Position numbers and translations under genes: made by a program
Origin: Ricinus communis
Taxonomy: Eukaryota; Streptophyta; Magnoliopsida; Malpighiales; Euphorbiaceae
NCBI RefSeq assembly: GCF_019578655.1
Contig: NC_063261.1
Span: forward strand, 12,284,446 to 12,348,445
Length of the DNA: 64,000 bases
Direction of reading: 5' to 3'
Notes under the pieces: generated by a model
What the model was told of the DNA's origin: nothing
What the model saw: the letters and a program-made list of their open reading frames with translations, nothing else
Databases searched by the model: none
Part shown: positions 31,187 through 41,038 of the stretch, one piece after another
How positions within the stretch are numbered: position 1 is the first letter of the stretch
How the letters are laid out: every line of letters starts with the position of its first letter

Positions 31187-32073
31187 ATGCTTTCAAAGAG
31201 ACCCTCAAGATCGCTCCCCAGTACTATAGAGTCAAACCCGAGGGAGTATTGCAAGGCTATCACCTTGCGATCAGGTAAGCAATTGACTGGTTCTTTGCCT
31301 TTAGCTGATAAGGATGATATGATTGTGCAGGATGAGCCAGCGAAGGAAGGACTAGAGCCTGAGGTGGTAGAGATTGAGAGGAAGAAAGAAGACAAGCAAA
31401 AGAGCCCTGTGCGGGAATATTGGCCCTCGGTTCCATATCCTGTGAGGTTGAGGTAGGATAAGGTGGACAAGCAATACAGTAAGATTCTTGACTTGTTTAA
31501 GCAGCTAAAAATTAACTTACCTTTTGTTGAGGTGATTTTGCAGATGCCGAAGTACGCCAAGTTCTTAAATGAGATTTTGAGCAACAAGAGAAAGTTAGAG
31601 GATCTTGGTCAGGTAGTACTTAATAAGGAGTGTTCAACTATTATCTAGAACAAGCTGCCACTCAAGCAACGAGATCCAGGGAGTTTTACTGTCCCCTGTA
31701 TGATTGGCGATTTGCCAATTAGTGGTGCATTGGCTGATTTAGGAGCTAGTATTAATTTGATGCCCACTAGTTTATTTGCTAAGTTAGGGTTGCATGAACC
31801 CAAGCCTACTAGGATGAGCATCTGCCACCGATAGGATCAAGTAAGATTCCTAGAGGTGTTGTTGAGGATGTACTTGTGAAGGTGGATAAATTTATCTTTC
31901 CTGTGGACTTTGTGGTTATGGATATGGAGGGTGAGAGCACTGTGCCTCTTATCCTGGGTAGGCCTTTCCTAGCTATATCGAGGGCTATTATCGATGTAAG
32001 CGATGGGAAGCTTAAGCTTAGAGTTGATGATGAGACCATTACCTTTGACCTAGCTACTTCTATGAGACAGTAA
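31187..32073 (+). pseudogene. Gag tail and aspartic protease of B
   Basis: 31187-31456 contains AITLRSGKQL, the usual word at the gag-protease boundary. Then LFKQLKINLPFVEVI, QMPKYAKFLNEILSNKRKLE and, after an in-frame TAG at 31642, GALADLGASINLMPTSLFAK with the active site DLGAS (about 31735-31750). One frameshift near 31825 separates this from VDKFIFPVDFVVMDMEG and PLILGRPFLAI (31876-32073). The protease is otherwise well conserved and matches D at 55560-55910, which has no frameshift. Confidence 0.87.
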
Positions 32074-32091
32074 CTAGACCATGATAATGTT

Positions 32092-33207
32092 GTGTATTCT
32101 GTTGATGTGATTGATGATGTGGTTGAGTCCCATTTGCAGGAAATGTTATGTTCTGACCCTTTGCAGGTAGCATTAGCTAAGGATAAGGAGTTGTCCAACA
32201 AGCAAGTGTTGGAGCAACTCGCTGTTTTATTGGATTCTGAGCTGAGCTTGTCAACTGATTCTTATCTTTTTCTTGATAGGTCTAGAGTGTAGAAGGTAAA
32301 GGCATCATTCGAGAACCCACCAGTCCTAGAATTGAATGAGTTACCGAGCCACTTGATTTATGCCTTCTTGGATGAAGAGAAGCGCTTGCCAGTGATCATA
32401 GCAGCTGATCTGACTCCCGAAGAACAAGCCATGCTTTTGGAAGTTCTAAGGAAGTACAAGAAGGCCTTTGCCTTCAAGATAGCTGACATCCCAGGCATAA
32501 ATCCAAGTTTCTGCTCTCATAAGATTTCGTTGGAGGACAGTTTTAGGCCGGTTGTTCAGCCTCAGAGACGACTCAACTCGAACATAAAAGAAGTGGTGAA
32601 GAAGGAGGTAATTAAGCTTCTTGATGCAGGTTTGATATATCCCATTTCTGACAGTTTGTGGGTGAGTCCTCTGTAGGTTGTGCTTAAGAAAGGAGGCATG
32701 ACGGTGGTAAGGAATGAGAAGGATGAGTTGATCTCGACTCGGACGATAACAGGCTTCCGAGTTTGCATTGATTACAAGAGGCTTAATGATGCAACTCGGA
32801 AGGATCATTTCCCTCTTCCTTTCATTGATCAGATGATTGAGCGTTTGGCAGGTCACATGTTTTATTGTTTTCTTAATGGTTTTTCAGGTTACTTCCAGAT
32901 TCCTATTGCACCTGAGGACCTAGAGAAGACTACTTTCACCTGCCCCTATAGGATGTTCGCTTACAAACGGATGCCATTCGAACTATGCAATGCACCGGCT
33001 ACATTTCAGCGGTGCATGATGGCTATTTTTGAGGACATGATTGAGGAGTCTATGGAGGTATTTATGGATAAGTTCTCTATTTTTGGTGATTCTTTCTCTC
33101 TTTGTTTGGAAAATCTTGAGCGCATGTTAGCTAGGTGTATTGAGGCTAACTTGGTATTGAATTGGGAAAAATATCATTTGATGGTGAGAGAGGGGATTGT
33201 GTTATAG
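32092..33207 (+). pseudogene. Reverse transcriptase of B, catalytic Asp replaced
   Basis: Pre-RT linker 32092-32676 (KELSNKQVLEQLAVLL, RLPVIIAADLTPEEQ, NSNIKEVVKKEVIKLLDAGL) is followed by a TAG at 32674, then RT 32680-33207: GFRVCIDYKRLNDATRKDHF, PLPFIDQMIERLAGHMFYC, FSGYFQIPIAPEDLEKTTF, CPYRMFAYKRMPFELCNAP and EVFMDKFSIFGDSF. The catalytic pair normally reads FMDD; here it is FMDK (about 33061-33072), so one catalytic Asp is lost and the enzyme cannot work. The frame is otherwise nearly continuous. The stop at 32674 replaces the CAG of SPVQVV. Confidence 0.92.
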
Positions 33208-33228
33208 CATAAGATCTCTCAGGCTGGG

Positions 33229-34107
33229 ATGGAAGTGGACAGAGCTAAGATAGAGGTTATATCTAAGCTACCTCCTCCTAGTTCTGTTAAGGCAGTTAGG
33301 AGTTTTCTAGGCCATGCAGGGTTTTATAGGAGATTTATTAGAGATTTCTCTAAGATTGCTAGGCCTCTTACTCAGTTGTTAGTTAAGGATGTACCTTTTG
33401 TTTTTTATGATGCATGCTTGGCTGCTTTTGAGTTACTTAAGAGACTTCTGACTACAGCCTCGATCATGGTTTCACCTGGGCTGCCTTTTGAGCTAATGTG
33501 CGATGCTAGTGATTATGCAGGTGGTGCTGTGCTTGGACAGGGGATTGAAAAGAAGTTCCAACCCATTTATTATGCTAGCAAGACTTTGACAGGAGCCCAG
33601 GAGCACTACACCACCATAGAGAAGGAGTTGTTGGTTGTTGTTTACATCTTCGACAAGTTTAGATCGCACCTCATTCTCTCCAAGACCATTGTCTTCACAG
33701 ACCACTCGGCATTGAGGTACTTATTCCTGAAAAATGATGCGAAACTGAGATTGATTCGGTGGATTCTATTGTTGCAAGAATTTGATGTCGAGATCAAGGA
33801 TAAGAAGGGCGTGGAGAATCTAGTAGCGGTCCTTTTATCGAGATTGGAGAATCCTCACTTGGATGCACTTAATGAGACGGCTATAGATGATCGATTTCCA
33901 AAGGAGCATTTATATGTCACTCAGGTATACACTGATACTCCCTGGTTTTCAGATTATGCTAACTACTTGGTTACTAGGGTTCTACCAAAGGGTATGACTT
34001 ATCAGCAAAAGAAGAATTGCTTTGCTGATTTGAAATACTACATTTGGGAAGATCCCTTTCTGTTTAGAGTGTGCAAATCAGGTGATTCATCGTTGTGTTT
34101 ATGGTGA
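33229..34107 (+). pseudogene. RNase H of B, long open frame
   Basis: The 292-codon open frame covers the RT connection ([28 protein letters not shown]) and RNase [20 protein letters not shown] (catalytic Asp), [20 protein letters not shown] (Glu), [11 protein letters not shown] (Asp), [20 protein letters not shown] (the last Asp of VADxLSR is changed to Val). Then the spacer [26 protein letters not shown] and [20 protein letters not shown] into integrase. It is unusually open for this window, with three of four catalytic residues kept. Confidence 0.9.
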
Positions 34108-35140
34108 ATAGACCCTCCAAATATTGAGGCACTGCCATGAGGGACCCACTAGAGGTCATCAAGCGGCAAACCATACAGCGAGGAAGGTGCTAAAGGCAAG
34201 ATTCTATTGGCCTACAGTCTTCCAAAACGCACGGAAATTTATTTAGGTTTGTGATGCTTGTCAGCGCACAAGTAATATTTCTTCTCGTGATGAGATGCCC
34301 CAAACTAGTGTGCAAGTTGTTGGGATTTTTGATGTTTGGGGCATCGACTTCATGGGACCCTTTCCCTTTTCATATGGTAATAGGTATATTCTAGTTGTCA
34401 TTGAATACTTCTCTAAGTGGCCTGAAGCTCAGGCTGTGGCCACTGATGATGCTAGGGTTGTTTGCAGGTTCCTTAAGTGATTGTTTGCTAGGTTTGGCAC
34501 ACCTAGGGTGCTTATTAGTGATAGAGGAACACATTTCTGCAATGCCCAATTACAAAAGGTACTTAAGCGGTACGGGATTACTCAGCGGTTCTCTACTCTT
34601 CACCCCTAGACTAGTGGGCAGGTTGAGGTAAATAATAGGGGTATTAAGAGTATTTTAGAGAGAACCGTTAGTACCAGTAGGAAAGATTGGGCTCTTAAGT
34701 TGGATGATGCATTACGGCGTTTAGGACTGATTTTAGGACTGATTTTAGGACATCTATAGGTTTTATGCCCTATCGCCTTGTTTATGGAATGTCATGTCAT
34801 TTGCCTGTTGAGTTAGAGCATAGGGCACTTTGGGCCCTTAGGACTTATAACTTTGATATTGATTCTGCAGGTAAGGAGTGACAGTGGCAGCTGAGTGAGC
34901 TAGATGAGTGGCACCGACAGGCATATGAAAACTTGTTAACTTACAAAGCAAGGACGAAGAAATGGCATGATCAAAGGATTCATGGGCATAAGGAGTTTCA
35001 AGTAGGGGATCGAGTGTTGCTATACAACTCTCCCCTTCATCTGTTTCCTGGAAAGCTGTGGAGTCGGTGGTCTGGACCATCTCCTTTCCGTATGGAGTGG
35101 TGGAGTTGCATCATCCCGAGAAGGGAGATTTCAAAATGAA
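34108..35140 (+). pseudogene. Integrase of B
   Basis: After a frameshift at about 34100 the HHCC domain appears as CHEGPTRGHQAANHTARKVL and CDACQR. The catalytic core (34295-34480) has [20 protein letters not shown] (first Asp) and [33 protein letters not shown] (second Asp) and [12 protein letters not shown] (Glu) follow, so the D,D,E set is present but in broken frames. A 13-bp direct duplication GACTGATTTTAGG occurs at about 34727-34752. The C-terminal part [40 protein letters not shown] is open at 34933-35139. It would insert element DNA into the host genome if intact. Confidence 0.9.
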
Positions 35141-35574
35141 TGGCCATCGGTTCAAGCTTTACCATGGTAACTCATTGGATGGTGAGCAATGAGTTGACCT
35201 AGCTTTATATGCACAGGAGGGTTGATTCGGATGAGTCAAGCTTAGAACTCAGCAAAAATAAGCACTTTTGCACATTCGACTTTGGTTATGCTTACATATT
35301 TTTGTTAGTTTTTATTATTTCGTTATTTTCTTTTGACTTTATTCATTTTAGTTTGCTTGATAGTAGTTAGAACACTTACTTGGTAATTTAACATAGTTGT
35401 ATGAATTTAGGGTTATTAACTTAGGTCGGACTTTTACAATCGGTGAGGACATACTTTTCCATTTGACCATATTTACTTGATTTATGGCCTAAACATGTGC
35501 GTATATATGTCAATCGCAGGTAGGGAGTTTAGTGATCCGAGATGGCAAAGGAAAGCCTAGAAACCTCCCCTTTC
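35141..35574 (+). other. B spacer after integrase
   Basis: No open frame of note. AT-rich until the GC-rich block at 35575. Confidence 0.5.
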
Positions 35575-35849
35575 ACCACGGTTTATGTGGCCATCACGGG
35601 CTACAACACTAGGCCGTGCCCATCAGCACGACCTGAGTCAAGCCTGTGATGACAGACACATGAAGACTTGGGGGAATTCAGCCGTTCATACGGCTTCCGA
35701 AGGCATCACGGGCGGCGATACCAGGCCATGCTGGTCAGCATGGCCGTGCCCCCACCTGTGCCAATTGGTGTACCATTGAAGCATAAGCGCTCAGCACGGA
35801 TCAGCACGGCCTTGCCCTCGCCTGTGCTGACCCTCGTGCCTATAAAAAG
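35575..35849 (+). promoter_or_regulatory. Internal LTR-promoter-like block of B with TATA box
   Basis: GC-rich cluster of CATCACGG, GGCCGTGCC, CAGCACGG and TCAGCACGGCCTTGCC words ending in CCTGTGCTGACC...TATAAAAAG (TATA-like box at 35841-35849). The same word set and order (TCAGCACGGCTTGG, CCGTGCTGACC, TATATA) occurs in the U3 of the B 3' LTR at 41395-41471. It looks like a promoter for the late gene at 36401. Confidence 0.5.
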
Positions 35850-35946
35850 GGAGGCTTCCAAAAATTTTGCTACCCCCTTTTCTAAGCTCCAAGGTGTTTT
35901 TTTCTTCCATTTCTCTCATCCTTCTTACCTTTCTCGGCAATTCCAA

Positions 35947-36395
35947 GTAAGTCTCTTCACTTTTTACTTTTATTTTTTTTTAATTTAGTTTATCTTTTAT
36001 GCATATACTTTATTTAGGACGTACTAGTATGTTTTAGTAGTTTTACTTTGTTACACTGCTTCAATTTGACCTCAGTTAGATTTAATTTACATTAGTTGTT
36101 ATGTTTGCTGTAAAGTCGATTATGAATTTTGATAACTATGGGGTTTGGCGAAAATAAAGTTTGTCTATAGCACTCTGTTATGAATAATTGCTAGAATAGA
36201 GTTGCGCTAGTTGTTGCATGATAAAGTAGGTTGGAATGTATCGGTTAATGAATTTATGCAGGACATTGCTTTATTCTTTTGTTAAGTCTAAAGTTTTCTG
36301 TTAGTCGAATCATAGTCGTTATGCTATTTAATTTTCGGTAGGATTTCTGATTAACTTGATTTCTTGTATGAATAACTAATGATTCATTACATCAG
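35947..36395 (+). other. Putative 5' UTR intron before the late gene of B
   Basis: Donor CCAA|GTAAGTCTC at 35947, AT/T-rich interior, acceptor ACATCAG at 36395, six bases before ATG 36401. The 449-bp length is ordinary for a plant intron. Predicted from sequence only. Confidence 0.4.
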
Positions 36396-36400
36396 GTAAT

Positions 36401-37880
36401 ATGATGGACCGCGATCAATCCCATAGGAAGCAACGAAAACGCGTCACTACCAGCAAGCGATCGCGTGGCGAAGGAACATCTTCCTCCACAGGACTAGAAC
36501 CAACACTCAAAGCACCGGGCGGCTGACCGGCCAACCATAGCCGCTGACAACTAGTCCGAGCTCGAAGAGCACCAGCTGTGAACCCACCTGCACCTGGTCG
36601 TCATCCATTGTGGACATTCCCTAATGCAGATAATGAGAGTTGATTCTAAGTCATGAGATGGAAGCAAGTGATGGCAAGTCGTTGCATCGACTTCGTATCC
36701 CTGGAAAGAGTGGGATTGGTTCAGGATGTGCGCACTCTGTTCGAGACTCTGCTGTATGCGTGATTCTTTGGCATCATTGAGCCAACCTACCGTGAGCTTA
36801 CAATTGAGTTCCGCAGCACCTTCTTCCTGCAGCAACAGATCACAAACTAGCATCAGCCTGATGTAGTTTATTTCAGACTTGGGGGCAGGGAGTTCTTAAT
36901 GTCAATCCCGCAATTCAGCATGCATTTGGGATTATAGACTGAACAGGAGATCCCGGGGGACGAGTATCACAGATGCCTCTACATCAACCCAGTATCCTAC
37001 GACACCATGTGGGACTCATTGGTACTTAGGCCGGAAATGTACTACCCAAGCAGGTCTAAGGCGTCTAGCCTTCCGGATCATCTCCGCTATCTCTATACCC
37101 TATTAGCTTACACCATTACAGGCGGAGGAGATAGTCTTGGAGCGGTAACGCAGACCGATGTCTTCATCCTCTAGGCTATGCAACATCAGAAGAAGTTGTA
37201 CTTGGGATATTTGTTGGCTCGTCAAGTCTGATCATTTATAGTAGACGCCCAGAAGAAGATGCAGTGTTGTTTTGGCCCATATATGACTAGGTTAGCCAAG
37301 AGACTGGATGTATTAGACGATTGTATGTCAGAGCTTTCAATTATTGGCGACATGACACCACTAGGGATCAGATAGATGATAGACATGCAGATGATCACGG
37401 CTACTGACATCCACATGGTATAGAGTACATGCTTGTGAACACAATAGTCAGGGAGGCTAGAGAGGCAGCGGCTAGAGGAGCCCAAGATCCATCGGCTGGG
37501 ATCCCGGATGTTAGGATTCCTAACCCAGCTATAGTGTTTATGCCTCCATCTAGAGCCTCATCCTCTTATTCTTCCGAGTCATCGAGTGCTCAAATTAATG
37601 CTTTGGCTGACCGACTAGATCGAGTCTACGATCTACAGCAGCAGCACCATACTCAATTTGCGTAGTTTCAAAAGGAGACTAGGGCATAGCTTGGCGGAAT
37701 GAACATTGTGCTTCAGCAGCTTATGAACGGGTTGGAGAGGCAGGCCACCCAGACAGACCTCTTAGTGGAGAAGATGAAAATTTTGATGGATGCTAGAGCA
37801 CAAATCAGTGGCTCATCGATGATATGGAGTTTGATCTGGCAGGATGCTTCACGAACCCTGATCCACTACAGCCTCCTCCT
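36401..37880 (+). pseudogene. Athila-ORF1-like late gene of B (env position)
   Basis: From ATG 36401: MMDRDQSHRKQRKRVTTSKR and an S/T/G-rich stretch, then broken frames with WKQVMASRCIDFVSLERVGL, FFGIIEPTYRELTIEFRSTF, DVVYFRLGGREFLMSIPQFS, DEYHRCLYINPVSYDTMWDS, FYY-type SLPDHLRYLYTLLAYTITGG and a Q-rich end (DRLDRVYDLQQQHHTQFA). The PTYRELTIEF / FRLGGRE / SIPQF pattern resembles the Athila ORF1 family. It lies after pol, where Athila-like elements carry an env-like or additional ORF. I see no signal peptide or membrane segment that would support an envelope protein. At least eight stops, several of them TAG. Confidence 0.65.
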
Positions 37881-39103
37881 TCAATGATTTTCCTTGCTCC
37901 TCATCTTCCAGCAGATCCAAGCAGTGAGGATACACCATCAGCAAACTCCTAGCAGAAAAAAAAATTGTGCAACTTTTCTTTTTCCTTTTTCTTTTTATTT
38001 TCTTTCCTTTATTTTATTTTATTTTATTTTCTTGCTTTTTGCATGCTTAACTTTATTTTATTTCCTTTCATTTTTCCTTTTTATGTTAAGTTATTTTAGT
38101 AGAACAGTATGCTTTCCAAAATTTGAAAACTAAGCATGATCTTCAATAACTATGATGTGCGAGTCATATGCTTACCCAATTTTAATCTTTCTAACACTGT
38201 GGACAGTGTTATACACAAGTGTGGGGTAGGTACCTTAGTTTTGTGCAGGTACCAATTTTGTTATTATCTTGAGTTTTGTTTCAATCGAGTAGTTGGTGAT
38301 TTTTCTCTTTTGAATAGATACCCTTATAGCTTTTATCGAATCTTGTTGGAACAAGGCAATAAACAAATTTCTTAATTTCAATCGAGCCAGGTGAAACTGG
38401 TGTTTTTCCTTAATGTTTCCATTTTACTTTATCTTGGATATAGAACACTATTAATATTGCTGCTTATTATTATGATTGATTGTTTAAACTTTGGTTTGAG
38501 AATTCATGCAATTTTAACCTACTCAAATGGTGAGGTTTTGAGCCAAATTGGGCATCATTATTTTCTTTTATGGTCCTTTTGTTGTTGTTTAGTAAGCATT
38601 GTACAGAATCTTTGTTTCTAGAAGTTGCTTTGTGATTCCTTCTGAGATTACATGAACACTTAGGATTTACACAATTTGTCCAAAAGCCTAACCCTGTTTT
38701 TCCCTTAGTGAACCAATTTTGAGCCTTAGCCTTTTCTTTCATTGTAATTTACCTTTGACACTCATTTTATCACTTCTATTCATTTTTTTACCATTCTTTC
38801 TACCATTGTTGCTAGAAATTATGTAAGTTTATGCTGTATTTCATTTTGGATCAATTTGCATTCTTTTTATATATATTCACTAAGTTGCTAGAATTTTTGT
38901 AGATGCTCCCTTCAATCCAAAATTGGATATTCATTCTTATTGTTTATGTCAATAACCATAGCAGCTCCTACATAAGCTGCTGTAATATATATACATAGTA
39001 TATATAAAAAAAAGAGAATTTAGTATTCTTTTAGTTCATTTCGAGCATCATCTTATTGTTAGAGCAACTTAGTTTTCATTTTTGGTACAACATTTGATCC
39101 TTG
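37881..39103 (+). other. B 3' noncoding region, first part
   Basis: T-rich, no gene; 37894-38133, 38136-38375 and 38391-38621 are low-complexity frames. From about 38190 it aligns with D from 56775, including the conserved motif at 38194-38232. Confidence 0.7.
38194..38232 (+). promoter_or_regulatory. Conserved dyad plus PPT-like motif in B
   Basis: ACACTGTGGACAGTGT followed by CACAAGTGTGGGGTAGGTAC. Counterparts in D (56777-56817) and C2 (17381-17420, minus). Confidence 0.7.
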
Positions 39104-39108
39104 GCTAT
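39104..39108. repeat. Target-site duplication GCTAT, left copy
   Basis: GCTAT directly before the solo LTR; identical GCTAT at 40543-40547. The uninterrupted form of the site is visible in D near 57697-57725 (GATCCTGGACTATATTC). Confidence 0.9.
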
Positions 39109-40542
39109 TGATGGTTGCTATCTATGCAGCTACAATCTAAGGCAGTGTACTTATCGATGCAGTCTAGCACTAATGGCGAGTATGAAGGTCGTATTCCTCG
39201 GAAAAGTGAAAGCCCATAGTTACTCCTTTGTTCTCTGTTATATTAGCCTAAAATGAATGATGAATAATTCCTAAATTAACTAATAGCTACTGTAATTGTT
39301 ATCTAACTACGGGTACTAGGGAAGGATTAATTCAAATTAAGGAATAACCCCTTGGGAATTCTTATCTCTAGGGAATCGAAACTAAAGATGGAATTGATTG
39401 ATTGAATTCAATTTCCGTGGGAAAATCTCTACGCAATTAACGCCTTTCTCAAGGACACTAACATCTTAACTTAGATTAATTAGGTTGAAATCTCTTCCTA
39501 ACCTTAACTATCCAAATTAGCATTATATATCATTTAACACTATTGAGAGTTGTTAATTCTCAATCTGGTAGAACGAACACCCTATCTCTAGGTGAATTCA
39601 ATTCTAGGTTGCAAAAGACAATCCAAACCTAAACGTCTTTCTCAAGAACATTCAAATTCCAAAAATCATTCAACAAGTTATAAGAACAAATCAATAAGCA
39701 CTTCCATTGCAAACCAATATTGAAAATCAATACATTCAATTCAAAAGTTAAGTACAAAAATCCCTAGATAAAGAACTCCAATGGGTTAACAAGTTTAGCT
39801 AATCATGTTCATTATCAAAACCCACAAGAATTCAATTACAAAAATGAGTAAAGGTAAAGAAACCCGAATACACCCTTGGATGAGAGTAAACAGCTCCAAT
39901 TCCTCTTGCCCAATCTTGAATCGATTCTTGTTCCCCTTGCTCGAATTGAAACCAATCAACGAACCTCACCCAATCTTCAATCTTTGAAGGAAATCTAATT
40001 GAAACCTTGGTTCAAGTCTCTTTTTTCTTTGGTTCCAGCTCAGAAAACCCTTAGAGAGAGAAAGAAATGAGTTTGGGACGTCCTAACCCTCTCTTTTAGT
40101 GTTTCCCTCTTTTCTTTCTTTTAATTAATTCGTCCAGTTGCCGCCAACATGGCCATGTTGATGCCCATGTTGGGAACACGGCCTGGTGTTGATGCCCGTG
40201 TTATTCTCTATGGTTGTGCTCCTTAACGCATCTTTTTCCTGTTGTCAAATGCATCCAACACGGTCGTTTTGGTGCCCGTGTTGGGAACACGGCCATTTTG
40301 GTGCCTGTGTTGGGAACATAGCCAGTGTTAAAACCAACATGGCCGTGTTCAGCTTCCTCATGCACAAACTTGACTTGTTTCAGCAACTTTGACGTCCAAT
40401 TCTTCCCTTTATCACTCTTTGGCTTCTTTTGGACCTAATGCACACAAACAGACGCATAGGGTGAGTGTTGGGGCCAATTCACAAATGTACATAAAATTAG
40501 CCTTAAAAACCCTATTTATATGTGTGTATTCTACGCACATAA
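39109..40542 (-). mobile_element. C-family solo LTR inside B (1434 bp)
   Basis: Minus-strand C-family LTR running TGATGG...CACATAA, flanked by the perfect duplication GCTAT. Palindromes of GAACACGGCC/CATGGCCGTGTT type at 40140-40350. No internal region, so it arose by LTR-LTR recombination of a full element. B sequence resumes on the right as TTTCTTACATTACCTGCATAATTTTCC, matching D. Confidence 0.93.
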
Positions 40543-40547
40543 GCTAT
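40543..40547. repeat. Target-site duplication GCTAT, right copy
   Basis: Pairs with 39104-39108. Confidence 0.9.
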
Positions 40548-41023
40548 TTTCTTACATTACCTGCATAATTTTCCAGCAACTTTTAGCCTACTTTCCATAT
40601 TTCTCCATACCCTACCTTAACCCCATTACAACCTGGCTTAAGACCCTTTAATCATGATTATTAATTATTTCACAGTAGTGGAGATTGGATCTATAAGCAA
40701 GCTTATGGTAAGCACTTTTTCTGTATTTTTGCGTTGAGAGCTTGGCGATCTTCTTTCACCTATATACACTTGTGTGTTTTGAGTGACATCTTGTGAGGCA
40801 TGGTTCTTAAATTCTCAGCTTGGAAGGTTTATCATTTTAATTTTAGCAGCTTTATTAACTTTGTTCTCTCTCTTAAGGATTTAGAGATTTGGGGATTTTG
40901 GGGAAATCCATTACGGAGTTTTGAGATTTCTTTTTAGCTAACTTCCTGCAAAATATTTGATTGAGTTATTTGGTATCTGTTTGAGGAGTGAATTGTTGAT
41001 TGCTTGAGGATAAGCAAAAGCTT
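40548..41023 (+). other. B 3' noncoding region, second part
   Basis: Aligns with D 57720-58190. No gene. Ends in the TGAGGATAAGC word that precedes the PPT. Confidence 0.7.
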
Positions 41024-41038
41024 AAGTATGGGGTGATT
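41024..41038 (+). promoter_or_regulatory. Polypurine tract of B
   Basis: AAGTATGGGGTGATT immediately before the LTR start TGATAGGCATC; D has AAGTGTGGGGTAGTT. Confidence 0.8.

Noticed and set aside
36401..37880. Envelope protein for a plant retrovirus-like element
   Set aside because: Position fits, but no signal peptide, membrane segment or glycoprotein-like features are visible; the residue pattern instead resembles the Athila ORF1 family.
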